A stretch of DNA of 64,000 bases from an uncultured Prolixibacteraceae bacterium (GCA_937915865.1 CALGIG010000015.1:62001-126000); one strand, 5' to 3'; shown: positions 44,396 through 53,320, numbered from the stretch's first letter. A program made the numbers and translations. The notes: generated by a model from the sequence alone, not told the origin.

Positions 44396-46229
44396 CTTTC
44401 AACATTGTTTTGTGAATACAAACTGGTTGGTTCCCTTGGTTTTTTACTACATATCGCCCAACATTGGCCGGAACAATAACCACATCAAGGTAATTTTGTG
44501 AATAGCTAAGCTCTGGACAATCTAACGATTGAATAATAACATTCTCTCCATCGACTAAGGTAAGTACATGGAATTTTCCATTGGTGTTGTCTTCTATTTC
44601 CTTTTCGAATTCTAACCTTCTCAAGCTGAAATAGAGTAAGTTGTGTTCTCCAACAATGTATTCGGCCCAATCGTTTCCCTTCCTTACCAATCGGGGTTGT
44701 TGCACCAGGTTTTCTTTCACCCAAGAAGTTGTTCGTTCTTTGCGTAAAACTTTCTCACCATGGAAGGTGTGTATTGGCCTGGGTATTCCGTCGAGATCGG
44801 CCCTTAAATAATCGTACATTTTGTAAGTATACGACCCGATGGTTAAACTGCCAATTTCGAGAACAACCTGGTTACGTCCTGAAGAATGAATAGTACCTGC
44901 TGGAAGCATAACCTGTACTCCGGGATATGACTGAACATGATTTACATATTTTTGATAATCGACTGAAGTAAAATCCTTCTCTGATTTTTTGACTTCTTGT
45001 ATAAATTCATCCGGATCAATTCCTTCGTTGAATCCGATAAATGTTTTAGCGCCATGACCTGTTGCTACAATATAATAGCTTTCATCCTGACGCCCATGTT
45101 CTCCATAATTTTCAATGTTGTAATCGTGACCTGAATGAACTTGTACCGACATGTTACCACTGCTGTGGTATGAATCGTCATAGTTAAACCGGATAGGGAA
45201 ATAGCCCCCGAATTTATTCATACAATCAATTCCCATCAGCTGTTCTCCTTCTTTTTGCACAAAAGTGAAAAATGGAAATTCAATCAATTGTTTGCCAACT
45301 TCTACCACAATACTTACTTCAAGTGGTATTAAGTCAAAAACCCAGGCCGCATTTCGCATGTTGTCGGGTAAATTTCGCAGTTTCTTGATGTAATGCCCAC
45401 CCCAAATGCCTTCGATATAAACCGGTTTGCAGCGTAGCGGATATTTTACCAATTCAGTTGTAATTGACGCAAACGATTTGCGTGGAATCAGTTGTAAATC
45501 ATTAGGATAGTTACTGGCAACATAAAAATCGATCTCATCATTTTTTAATAATTCCCAGCGCAAATGCCCGGCCAGCTCAAAATCGATATAATAGCAACGT
45601 CTTAAAAATGCTTTTATTGGACGTGCAACCTGATCTCCCAAATTCGTAAACAACCCTTTTCGAGCTCTGAGCATTACTTCTTTGGGAGTAACATCAAAAT
45701 AAAAAACAAAATCGTATATCGGGCGGAGCGGCCTGATGCTACATCCGCATCCGTAAACTATTATAACAGTCTTATCTTTAGTTGTTTTAGCTGTTTTTAA
45801 CTTACTTTCAAACTGACTTACTTTCTGCTTGTCAAGAATATCTTCGTAACCGCCTTTGAATAATTTTCCAAACAACAACACCGGGTCTTTTTCGCGGTCT
45901 TCAGCCAGATTTTCTGCAAAATCGGCATCCAGTTCTGCGCTGGTTTTATAAATATCAGCAAAATCCAAGGCAATAAGCTGCACTTTATGCTGCTTTAAAC
46001 TTTGTGAAACCAAGTTGATGGTTGGTTGCCATTGAGCGCTAATATACCCATCGAAGGCCACGATAAGGGTTCTCTGGTAATAATTCAGCTTGTCAAGTAA
46101 TAATTCAGCAATATGTGAAGCTGTTTCTTTGGTTCCCGATATGATTGAACTGATCGTTTCATTTGAAAGTACCGGTTTGTTAACAGCTGTTGGATCATCG
46201 TACGGATGAGGATTAAACATAAAACTCAT
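44370..46229 (-). CDS. Class I mannose-6-phosphate isomerase-like protein fused to a degenerate kinase-like domain
   Basis: 619 residues, about twice the size of a plain phosphomannose isomerase. The C-terminal part (about 260-600) is a cupin of the type I PMI family with likely metal ligands: the Q-x-H pair in SVQVHSGHDYNIENYG, the Glu of RQDESYYIVATG, and the His of LPAGTIHSSGRNQVVLEIGS. The N-terminal part (about 30-250) looks like a uridine-kinase/phosphoribulokinase P-loop fold (DFVFYFDVTPKEVMLRARKG), but where the Walker A loop should be it reads FDGYISAQWQP, so nucleotide binding is doubtful. It lies between the FucI/AraA-like isomerase (21 bp) and the ROK kinase (overlap), so a fructose/mannose-phosphate interconversion step is the natural guess. 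Confidence 0.78.
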   Translation of the reverse strand: MSFMFNPHPYDDPTAVNKPVLSNETISSIISGTKETASHIAELLLDKLNYYQRTLIVAFDGYISAQWQPTINLVSQSLKQHKVQLIALDFADIYKTSAELDADFAENLAEDREKDPVLLFGKLFKGGYEDILDKQKVSQFESKLKTAKTTKDKTVIIVYGCGCSIRPLRPIYDFVFYFDVTPKEVMLRARKGLFTNLGDQVARPIKAFLRRCYYIDFELAGHLRWELLKNDEIDFYVASNYPNDLQLIPRKSFASITTELVKYPLRCKPVYIEGIWGGHYIKKLRNLPDNMRNAAWVFDLIPLEVSIVVEVGKQLIEFPFFTFVQKEGEQLMGIDCMNKFGGYFPIRFNYDDSYHSSGNMSVQVHSGHDYNIENYGEHGRQDESYYIVATGHGAKTFIGFNEGIDPDEFIQEVKKSEKDFTSVDYQKYVNHVQSYPGVQVMLPAGTIHSSGRNQVVLEIGSLTIGSYTYKMYDYLRADLDGIPRPIHTFHGEKVLRKERTTSWVKENLVQQPRLVRKGNDWAEYIVGEHNLLYFSLRRLEFEKEIEDNTNGKFHVLTLVDGENVIIQSLDCPELSYSQNYLDVVIVPANVGRYVVKNQGNQPVCIHKTMLKDGFINDQP

Positions 46230-46250
46230 TTCTTTACTCCTTTCTTATAA

Positions 46251-47693
46251 TTAATTTATTTCGTAATACTCAAATTCCATGATTTCTGAAAAAACCGAGA
46301 GTTCTTTACGGTAGTCGCCGTCAACAATTGCAAAATGCTGTGTAGTTCCTATTTTCAGAATTTGTTCAAATAAATCTTTAACCGGGACAATTGGCCTGAA
46401 GATTCCGTGTGAATAAGTTGCAAACAAATGTTTTCCATCGAGGGCATCTACCAAGGTACAAACCAACTTGTATTTACCATTTGCTTCAACCAATTGAGCC
46501 ATAGTTTTTCGTCCTGCCGGAATGCGGTACCAGGCAAAAGGGGCCCCTGCATATTTATAGTGGGTTTTAGCAAAACGAACATCCCGCGAGATGATTACAT
46601 TATTTTGAAAATGTGGGTCGGTGTGATCGTTAGGCCCGGCATGGCCGGCTGCAAAAGTGCCCTTTTCAGCTTCAATGTGGAATGGTTCGATAAAATTTAC
46701 ATGTTTGCCACTAATCAGCTTCAATATAAATGTAATCAAACCGGCGCCTATGTCGGCCTCTGGAACCAAAACTGACAGTAACCGTTCGTAGGTCTCCGGG
46801 TAAAAGCTTGGACGATGCCCGATTAATTCGAACATCGCCACATCTATGTCATTGAACACCATAATATCAATTCCCAGACGTTCGGTTAATTTGGCTAACC
46901 CAAGCGAACCTTTAACTGCTGCATAAAATTTTCCATCTTCAACATCATTCATAACCGGATGTTTAGTTTCCAGTTCAGCTTTGTAAGTTTTTACTTCAAT
47001 ATCCGTAACGTTGGCGATTTCTTCATTTAGTGCATTATAAGTAATAAAACGAAGCTCAGGCCCTATTCGTGTGAACAAGTTATATGGATCAAGGTAAGTA
47101 GACCACATGGCTTCGTTATAGTTGGCCAATAAACCAATTGTTGAATTTCGAAGAATATTGCGCACATGTGCTGCTTTCGAAAACGATATGATATCTTCAT
47201 GTATCTCGTCTTTATTTTTTAGAACTGTCTTTATATTCTTTCTGTTTATCCGGGCAACAGAACCTGAACCCTCCAACGAACCAACCAGTGTTCCGGCGCA
47301 GAGATAATCGATAAAATCATCTTCATCGAGCGTATCTTCAAACGACATTTTATCTTTGGCAATGTTGACAAAAAGGACTGGGATATCGGGCATATCACGT
47401 AAAAACCTGACCCAAGCGAAATCTTCGGACCAAGAAAGGAAGTTGGCGATAATGAAGTCAACCTTTTCACTCCAGAAAAGCTGCATGGCCTGTTCCATTT
47501 GTTCTCGTTCATAAACAATTCCGGGATAAATTAATTCTAGTTCACCCTGCAACGATTGAACAATGTCTTCAACTTCTTTTAATTTACGTTCGTGATACGT
47601 TCCGCGTAAAAGTCCATTTCCCAGGTTTTTAAAACGTGGAGAAGCAATTAATAGTAATCCTGCCTTTGCTTTTTCAAATTTTTTCTTATTCAT
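46251..47693 (-). CDS. L-fucose/L-arabinose isomerase-family protein, second type
   Basis: 480-residue cytoplasmic protein of the FucI/AraA fold, only distantly related to the one at 21795. Recognisable regions are AGLLLIASPRFKNLG at the N-terminus, FIIANFLSWSEDFAWVRF (inner strand of the first domain), then VPEADIGAGLITF, FHIEAEKGTFAAGHAGPND and TTQHFAIVDGDY, in the order of the metal-binding segments of the family. The substrate is unknown. Its neighbours (MFS, PMI-like, ROK) suggest it turns an imported aldose into a ketose for phosphorylation. Confidence 0.8.
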   Translation of the reverse strand: MNKKKFEKAKAGLLLIASPRFKNLGNGLLRGTYHERKLKEVEDIVQSLQGELELIYPGIVYEREQMEQAMQLFWSEKVDFIIANFLSWSEDFAWVRFLRDMPDIPVLFVNIAKDKMSFEDTLDEDDFIDYLCAGTLVGSLEGSGSVARINRKNIKTVLKNKDEIHEDIISFSKAAHVRNILRNSTIGLLANYNEAMWSTYLDPYNLFTRIGPELRFITYNALNEEIANVTDIEVKTYKAELETKHPVMNDVEDGKFYAAVKGSLGLAKLTERLGIDIMVFNDIDVAMFELIGHRPSFYPETYERLLSVLVPEADIGAGLITFILKLISGKHVNFIEPFHIEAEKGTFAAGHAGPNDHTDPHFQNNVIISRDVRFAKTHYKYAGAPFAWYRIPAGRKTMAQLVEANGKYKLVCTLVDALDGKHLFATYSHGIFRPIVPVKDLFEQILKIGTTQHFAIVDGDYRKELSVFSEIMEFEYYEIN

Positions 47694-47728
47694 TTCTCTT
47701 ATACTTTTAGCCCATTAAATATTTATTG

Positions 47729-48958
47729 TTAATGAACTCTTTCATAATCTTTATTGAAGGAGTATTTATATGCTATTATTAAAAGAATACCACAAATAAT
47801 CCATACAATTGAAAGTAGTGAAATGCCTAACGATAAGCCGATTATTGGTTTTAAATATCCAAGTACCAGTGGCGACAACGACCCAACCCCAAAACCGATC
47901 ATGAGCATAATGCCTGATGCTGACGACTGGTACTTGGTTGGAATAACATCGTATAGTATTGCCCAGGTATTGGCGTCGAAAAATGCCCTGCAAAAGCCAA
48001 AACCAGCCAATCCAATATATATAAGATATAAGGTATTTGAGTTACTCATCAATACAATAAACGGAACTGCTATCAATAGGCCAGCGCTTTGCATAAGTAA
48101 ACGTAATGATGGTTTTTTTGCAGCAATCCTATCCGAATATTTTCCTGCTATTATAATTCCGAAAAAAGCAAATAAATGAGTGTAAAACATAGAGTTAAAT
48201 CCAGCCTGCGGTAGGCCCATACTAAATTTTTCGTACAGATAAGTTGGAGTCCATGTCAGGTAACCAGTAAGTACAAAGATTAACCCGCTAAAACCAATTG
48301 TTAGTAAAATAGCAGTGGGTGTTTTAAATAGAATTTTTATGGCTTCTGTAAATTTCACCGATTCATTGTGTACATCACCTTCTTTAATACTATGGTCTTT
48401 GAGCCTGAATATTAACACGATTCCATGTATTACACCAATTGATCCGAACAGGTAAAAGGCATTTCTCCATCCATAAAGCTCTCCAATATAACCAGCTACA
48501 TATCCGCTTAGTATGATTCCAATGTAATACGACGTTTGATGTATTGACATGGCAAATGCCCTGGTTTTATGATGATAATTAGCTAATAAAGTGTAATTGG
48601 CCGGTCCAAAAAAAGCTTCACCACCACCTGTTGCTATACTACGCATAAATACCAGGGCTAACACCCCGCTGCTTAGGCCGGTAAATAAAGTAGCTATGCT
48701 CCAGAACAAAATACTGATTGTTACTACCCATTTTTTACTGAATAAGTCACCGGCATAACCAGCCACTGGCACAAGCAACGCATATACCATATTGAAAGCT
48801 GTTGCTATCGATCCTATCTGAAAGTCGGATAATTTAAGGTCAGCCTTAATCAATGGAAGTACAACATTGAATACCTGCCTGTCGGCCTGGTTAAGTAAAA
48901 AAGCTATCCAAAGCAGGGCCAGGACTTCCCATTTGTACCATTTTTTTTCTTTGATCAT
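47729..48958 (-). CDS. MFS sugar transporter
   Basis: 409-residue inner-membrane major facilitator with about 12 hydrophobic segments. Early signature LNQADRQVFNVVLPLIKADLKLS and AGYAGDLFSKKWVV (loop 2-3 motif), then RSIATGGGEAFFGPANYTLLA. It is the first gene of the catabolic operon, 35 bp before the isomerase, and divergent from the GntR/LacI-type regulator. It takes the place the MFS has in the rhamnosidase locus, but its sequence is clearly different. Confidence 0.88.
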   Translation of the reverse strand: MIKEKKWYKWEVLALLWIAFLLNQADRQVFNVVLPLIKADLKLSDFQIGSIATAFNMVYALLVPVAGYAGDLFSKKWVVTISILFWSIATLFTGLSSGVLALVFMRSIATGGGEAFFGPANYTLLANYHHKTRAFAMSIHQTSYYIGIILSGYVAGYIGELYGWRNAFYLFGSIGVIHGIVLIFRLKDHSIKEGDVHNESVKFTEAIKILFKTPTAILLTIGFSGLIFVLTGYLTWTPTYLYEKFSMGLPQAGFNSMFYTHLFAFFGIIIAGKYSDRIAAKKPSLRLLMQSAGLLIAVPFIVLMSNSNTLYLIYIGLAGFGFCRAFFDANTWAILYDVIPTKYQSSASGIMLMIGFGVGSLSPLVLGYLKPIIGLSLGISLLSIVWIICGILLIIAYKYSFNKDYERVH

Positions 48959-49029
48959 TGTTAGTAAGTTCAGTTATTTGAGACTTAAATCTAGTAGCAA
49001 AATTAAAACAATACTGTTGTGTGGTGTGG

Positions 49030-49061
49030 TGCAAATATATTTTACAAATATTACATTTGCA
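49030..49061. promoter_or_regulatory. Candidate operator: inverted repeat TGCAAAT-N18-ATTTGCA
   Basis: Perfect 7-bp arms TGCAAAT (49030-49036) and ATTTGCA (49055-49061). The pair brackets the predicted -7 and -33 boxes of the MFS operon, a position in which a dimeric regulator would exclude RNA polymerase. The adjacent GntR/LacI-type regulator is the obvious candidate ligand-responsive binder; this is inference. Confidence 0.35.
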
Positions 49062-49062
49062 A
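49032..49062 (-). promoter_or_regulatory. Predicted promoter of the MFS-isomerase-PMI-ROK-GH16 operon
   Basis: Minus strand TATATTTG (49032-49039) matches TAnnTTTG; TTGC (49059-49062) stands 19 bp upstream as a partial -33 box. The predicted start near 49026 leaves a leader of about 70 nt before the MFS start at 48958. Confidence 0.4.
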
Positions 49063-49146
49063 CTGTAAAGAATTTAATTTTGCACAGATATGAGTTTTTT
49101 AATAAATGTAGAAAGTTAAAACAATCTTATTCAGGCAATTTATTTG

Positions 49147-49301
49147 AATGAAATGACCATCTCGCCTAAGGCGAGACAAACCAAAAATGAATAAATGGAT
49201 ATTCGCTTCGCGGATTTCGCAAGCTCAATTCCATGCGTTGGATTGTTCGACTAAAAGAAAATGTTAATACGCAGATTTTATGACGACAAACAAAAATTTA
49301 T
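49147..49301. repeat. Dispersed intergenic repeat, copy B
   Basis: Same-orientation copy of 32166-32350 lacking its 30-nt insertion. It contains the odd palindrome TCGCCTAAGGCGA, intact here, whereas copy A has one base changed. It ends at the ATG of the regulator gene (49302), so the element supplies that gene's immediate leader. Confidence 0.75.
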
Positions 49302-50333
49302 ATGAAACCAATAATAAAAATAGATAATGGCGCGCAAACACCTGTTTACAAACAGTTAATACAATCAATTCAGAACCTTGTAAATACTGGTGAATTTAAA
49401 GAGGGAGAGTTTATTCCATCGATGAACGAGTTAGCCAATAGTTTAAATATATCCAAAGAAACTGTGAAAAAGGCTTACTCAATTTTGCGCGAAAAAGGGA
49501 TTATCGATTCATCTCACGGGAAAGGGTTCTTCATTACAAATAATAAACAGGATAACATTAAAATATTAGTTCTGTTTGATAAGATAAGTACATACAAACA
49601 AGTGCTTTACAGTTCTTTTGTTGCGAACATTCAGGGGAATGCCGAAATTACGATTCGGTTACATAACCAGGATATAGAGTTATTCGAATATTTCATCCAG
49701 GGGAATATGGATAACTATGATTATTATATTATTACGCCTCATTTTCCACTTGAAAGTGTTATTCAGAAAAGAGCAGTCAATATTTTAAAAAGGATACCAA
49801 ACCGGAAACTGATTTTACTCGACAGGCACATTGAAGAACTTCAAGGAAATTTTGGCTCAGTTTACCAGGATTTCGGGAATGATATTATCGATGGATTGGA
49901 ACAGGGGCTCGATTTGTTAAAGAATTTCAGTATGTTAAATGTCATTTCAATGAAAGGCAGTATGTATGCGCCATTAATTGAAAAAGGCATTTCATTTTTT
50001 TGCACAAAAAACAAAATCAACTTTCAGGTATTCAATAATATTGACACGAGTGCAATTGAAAAGCAACAGGTTTTTCTAATTCTGAATAGCCAGCTTGATT
50101 CGGAATTAATAGAATTGGTTAAGGCGGCTAAAAAGAAAAGTTGTGTTATTGGTAAAGACATTGGTATTATTTCATACAACGAATCGCCAATAAACGAAAT
50201 CATTCTTGATGGACTATCCGTTTTTTCAACTGATTTCCAGCAGATGGGAATGCTTGCGGCCAGGATGATTAACGACAGATCGATGAAAAAGCTGAAATGT
50301 GATTTCCGTTTAATCCGAAGAAACACATTTTAG
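49302..50333 (+). CDS. GntR-type regulator with periplasmic-binding-protein-like sensor domain
   Basis: 343-residue cytoplasmic regulator. The winged helix is at about 8-78 (GEFIPSMNELANSLNISKETVKKAY, wing GKGFFI). It is joined to a LacI-like sugar-binding domain (about 85-343), seen as ILVLFDKIST, YIITPHFPLES, KLILLDRHIEE, VIGKDIGIISYNESP and DFQQMGMLAARMI. This hybrid architecture is common for sugar-responsive regulators of Bacteroidota. Its divergence from the MFS operon makes that operon its likely target. The HAD gene follows after 2 bp. Confidence 0.92.
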   Translation: MKPIIKIDNGAQTPVYKQLIQSIQNLVNTGEFKEGEFIPSMNELANSLNISKETVKKAYSILREKGIIDSSHGKGFFITNNKQDNIKILVLFDKISTYKQVLYSSFVANIQGNAEITIRLHNQDIELFEYFIQGNMDNYDYYIITPHFPLESVIQKRAVNILKRIPNRKLILLDRHIEELQGNFGSVYQDFGNDIIDGLEQGLDLLKNFSMLNVISMKGSMYAPLIEKGISFFCTKNKINFQVFNNIDTSAIEKQQVFLILNSQLDSELIELVKAAKKKSCVIGKDIGIISYNESPINEIILDGLSVFSTDFQQMGMLAARMINDRSMKKLKCDFRLIRRNTF

Positions 50334-50335
50334 AT

Positions 50336-51025
50336 ATGGCGATTTTCTTTGATATTGACGATACTCTGCTTGACAGCAAATCTGCTCATCAAATTGCATT
50401 GAAGTATATTTGTACCCAATTCTCTTTAGGTATCTATTCTGATTCGTTACAAGATAAATGGAGACAAATAAGTGATAAATACCTGAATTTGTATTTTACA
50501 AAGATGATGACCCTTGAGGAACATCGAGTTTGTCGAATCAAAGAACTGGCCGAATATATTGGTCTCAGAATAACCGACCAGTTTGCCAAAGTTTTATACG
50601 AACACTATCATCGTTGTTTCATCGAACATTGTTCTTTATTCAACGAAACGTTGTCGGTTTTAACGACATTGAAGAAATTTAAACTCGGTATTATTTCAAA
50701 CGGACCAATGATTGATCAGGTATTTAAACTCCAAAATAATAATATCTTTCATTTTTTTGAGCCTATTGTTATTTCTGAAGAGGCCGGGGTTTCAAAACCT
50801 CAAAAGGAGATATTTGAAATTGCAGCCAATCGGGCCAATGCCAAACTCGCAGATTGTATTTTCGTTGGCGATTCGCTGGAGTTAGATTATTTAGGAAGTG
50901 TTGCTGTTGGAATGTATGGTATTTTGATTGACAGAACGAACAATACTTATGATAGAAATATATTAAGAATTAATTCCCTTACAGAATTGATTGGGCACAA
51001 ATGCTTTACAGATACTGGTTTGTAG
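50336..51025 (+). CDS. HAD-superfamily hydrolase (YjjG/phosphoglycolate-phosphatase-like)
   Basis: 229-residue cytoplasmic phosphatase-like protein. HAD motif I is FFDIDDTLLD (nucleophile Asp), motif II IISNG, motif III Lys in VSKPQKEIF, and motif IV VGDSLELD. A helical cap occupies about residues 15-90. Likely substrates are sugar phosphates or nucleotides. It starts 2 bp after the regulator and is probably cotranscribed, so it may remove a phosphosugar that signals to the regulator or is toxic; this is inference. Confidence 0.9.
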   Translation: MAIFFDIDDTLLDSKSAHQIALKYICTQFSLGIYSDSLQDKWRQISDKYLNLYFTKMMTLEEHRVCRIKELAEYIGLRITDQFAKVLYEHYHRCFIEHCSLFNETLSVLTTLKKFKLGIISNGPMIDQVFKLQNNNIFHFFEPIVISEEAGVSKPQKEIFEIAANRANAKLADCIFVGDSLELDYLGSVAVGMYGILIDRTNNTYDRNILRINSLTELIGHKCFTDTGL

Positions 51026-51193
51026 TATTATAACAAAAAGCGTTGCCTGTCATATTTCAGTAAATTCTCCAAAATTCCGACTGTTTTTATGGTGAATTAG
51101 CCTGAATTCAATGAAAAATGAAATGAATCAATTGATTTAAAGTGTGTTGTTTAGGTCTTATAGATAGCGTATGAAAGTATTAAAGGTTCACTC

Positions 51194-51222
51194 AAAAAAT
51201 GAGGTTTTTTTCAAAACCTCAT
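51194..51222 (-). terminator. Rho-independent terminator of the SusCD operon (locus 5)
   Basis: Stem ATGAGGTTTT (51199-51208) / AAAACCTCAT (51213-51222) with a 4-nt loop. On the minus strand it is followed by a run of six T, so it terminates transcription coming from susD. On the plus strand no T-run follows. Confidence 0.7.
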
Positions 51223-51268
51223 CAAGTCAGGATTAATTATGCAATTACTATTCTTACTGACATAATAA

Positions 51269-51401
51269 AGAGGCTGTCCAATAAATAATGAAATCACTAA
51301 ATGTCGTACGAAGATTAATAGACTTATAATTAAATACGTAGCTGCTCCTATTGCACACCTTCGTATTCTTCGCGTTTTTTTTTCTATTTTGGACAGCCTC
51401 T
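51269..51401. mobile_element. MITE-like element (non-autonomous, 133 bp)
   Basis: Bounded by perfect 13-bp terminal inverted repeats AGAGGCTGTCCAA (51269-51281) and TTGGACAGCCTCT (51389-51401), a terminus style known from Bacteroidota insertion sequences. A second inner pair TACGAAG (51307-51313) / CTTCGTA (51359-51365) lies within. No transposase frame fits inside, so it is a MITE or a deletion remnant. It sits 20 bp beyond the susD stop. A target-site duplication is not evident. Confidence 0.5.
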
Positions 51402-51421
51402 CTTTTAATAAATAGGAATTA

Positions 51422-53320
51422 TCAATTATTTTCTGCCGCTAATGCTTCTTTTAAGCTTGCATAAGGCTCAATATTTTTATCGTACCCTGTATATCCGAAA
51501 TTCTGGTTAATCGTTCCATAAAGATTAGCATCAATTTCGTCCTGAGGAACAGGCCAAAACACATGAAAGTTACTAATTGTAAAAGTGACACCATATATAG
51601 TTTTTACTCCTTTGTTATAGAAATTATTATACTTATCTATTCGTGCTTTCCAGTAACTTTTCTGAGATAAACTTGCAGGGCTGCTATATGAATAATTATT
51701 ACCAAATTCATCTGTTCCATTTGTTTTGGCAAAAATATAAGACACCCTAACCAATTCCATGTGTCGGTATTCTTCAAAAGTTAACTCACGCGCCCGCTCA
51801 TCCATAATTACTCCCATGTTCGCTGTCGAATATAATTTCGAACATCCAGCGCGTTTTCTAATAATATTAACATCTTCAGCGGCTTTTGTAAAATTACCTT
51901 TCCAAAAATTAGCTTCAGCCCGAATAAGATATGTTTCAGCCAGCCTATACAAATACCAATCTGCGGGACCTCCATTGTAATTATTTACATTGGCGTTTGC
52001 CGGATCTTCTACCCACAATTTGTAGTGCGGCCACTCTCCCCAGCTTCTTATCGTATCAATTACTAATGACGTACCATTCTCACTATATTTCATAATATTC
52101 TTTCCGAAATATTTCTCATCGGCAGTACCGATCATCTTTGGGTTGTTGTAAACCAAGTCATTCATAGTCATCCAGTTGCCTGTACTCCTGCTATGGCGCA
52201 AATCATCTTTGTCGTCCCAAATCATATTTGTTGCATACCATGTACCTCTTGATCTATGAATGCCTCTTCCGTATGTTGATCGTAGATCAATCAAATCACC
52301 ATTTGCATTGCATACCATTGCTGCAATCTTCGTAATTGGAGTCCTTACCCCATTTGTACCAGTATTAGGCCAGAATGGAACCGCAATTCGCATTGTATTT
52401 GTACTTTGGCGACTCTCTAAATAATCGTAACGACTTGTCATTACCTGAATTACCTCTTTGTTCGCTGCAATAGATTTATTTTCAGGTCGGTGTAAATCCC
52501 AGATCACATTTTCTTGAATAGGATGCACTAATGGACGAGGATTAATAAATGTCCCAAAATTATTGGTCATCATAGAATATCCAGAATAATTAATTAATGT
52601 ATCAGCCTGAGCAATGGCTTTATCAAACATCCCTGCTGACATATAATATTTGGCAAGCAATTGCCGACAGCTACCTTTCGATTCAGCTCCATAAGCAACA
52701 AAATCGGGAGCATATTTTACGGCAAATTCTAGATCCTGAATCATTTTTTCAATGATTACTTCCATTTTGGTGGACTTATAATCCAGCTTGGGAGTGGTAA
52801 CTTCTTGTGTGATCAGGGGAACATCTCCGAATGAAAATATAAGGGAATAATACCGCCATGCGCGATGAAAATAAGCCCTGGCTAACATTTCGTTCTTGAT
52901 AGTAGTACTAAGTCCTTCTACTTTATCAATATTAGAGATGATTGAATTTGCATACTTAACACCATAGTATCCTTCAGTCCAGAAATGATTGATTCGGTTT
53001 GTATTTTCGTTGTTATTATCTGAAGATGGTGTTACCAAAGCATTAATATCCTGAGCAGGGCCCGATTTGTCTGTTGTTCCTTCAACTGCTACTTCAGAAA
53101 AAAGAAGGTCGGTATAGAAAGGAGCGGCATCAGCATAAAAATAACCTCGTAAATGTCGGTTACAAGTAGTAAGTGCTGCTTCTAATCCTTCCTTCGTTTT
53201 AAAAGTTGTACTTGGTTCATAAAATGATAATGGATCTGTTTTGAGCCAATCCTCCGAACAACCGAAACTGATTTGTATAATAGAGAAAATAAGTAAAATT
53301 TTAAAAATATTAGTTTTCAT
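51422..53320 (-). CDS. SusD/RagB-family outer-membrane lipoprotein (long)
   Basis: 632 residues, at the long end for SusD. Lipobox SFGC (Cys21) then SEDWLKTDPLSFYEP. Landmarks are EMLARAYFHRAWRYYSLIFSFG, LYRLAETYLIRAEANFWKG and ERARELTFEEYRHMELVRVSY. It pairs with the SusC encoded 106 bp upstream. No hydrolase follows; the operon ends at the terminator at 51194. The extra length lies mostly in the middle, where loops of the binding face are expected. Confidence 0.95.
   Translation of the reverse strand: MKTNIFKILLIFSIIQISFGCSEDWLKTDPLSFYEPSTTFKTKEGLEAALTTCNRHLRGYFYADAAPFYTDLLFSEVAVEGTTDKSGPAQDINALVTPSSDNNNENTNRINHFWTEGYYGVKYANSIISNIDKVEGLSTTIKNEMLARAYFHRAWRYYSLIFSFGDVPLITQEVTTPKLDYKSTKMEVIIEKMIQDLEFAVKYAPDFVAYGAESKGSCRQLLAKYYMSAGMFDKAIAQADTLINYSGYSMMTNNFGTFINPRPLVHPIQENVIWDLHRPENKSIAANKEVIQVMTSRYDYLESRQSTNTMRIAVPFWPNTGTNGVRTPITKIAAMVCNANGDLIDLRSTYGRGIHRSRGTWYATNMIWDDKDDLRHSRSTGNWMTMNDLVYNNPKMIGTADEKYFGKNIMKYSENGTSLVIDTIRSWGEWPHYKLWVEDPANANVNNYNGGPADWYLYRLAETYLIRAEANFWKGNFTKAAEDVNIIRKRAGCSKLYSTANMGVIMDERARELTFEEYRHMELVRVSYIFAKTNGTDEFGNNYSYSSPASLSQKSYWKARIDKYNNFYNKGVKTIYGVTFTISNFHVFWPVPQDEIDANLYGTINQNFGYTGYDKNIEPYASLKEALAAENN

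Larger units (their letters stand above)
48959..49301. other. 343-bp divergent promoter region with inverted repeat and dispersed repeat copy B
   Basis: Between the MFS gene (minus) and the regulator gene (plus). It holds the predicted MFS promoter and operator-like inverted repeat (49030-49062) and, on its regulator side, dispersed repeat copy B (49147-49301). The repeat runs right up to the regulator start codon. Confidence 0.6.
51026..51421. other. 396-bp convergent intergenic region with terminator and MITE-like element
   Basis: Between the HAD gene (plus) and susD (minus). It holds a minus-strand terminator (51194-51222) and a 133-bp inverted-repeat-bounded element (51269-51401). The first 165 bp show nothing recognisable. 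Confidence 0.6.

Noticed and set aside
47754..48179. 141-codon plus-strand frame opposite the MFS gene
   Set aside because: Antisense to membrane-protein codons, a common source of spurious long frames.
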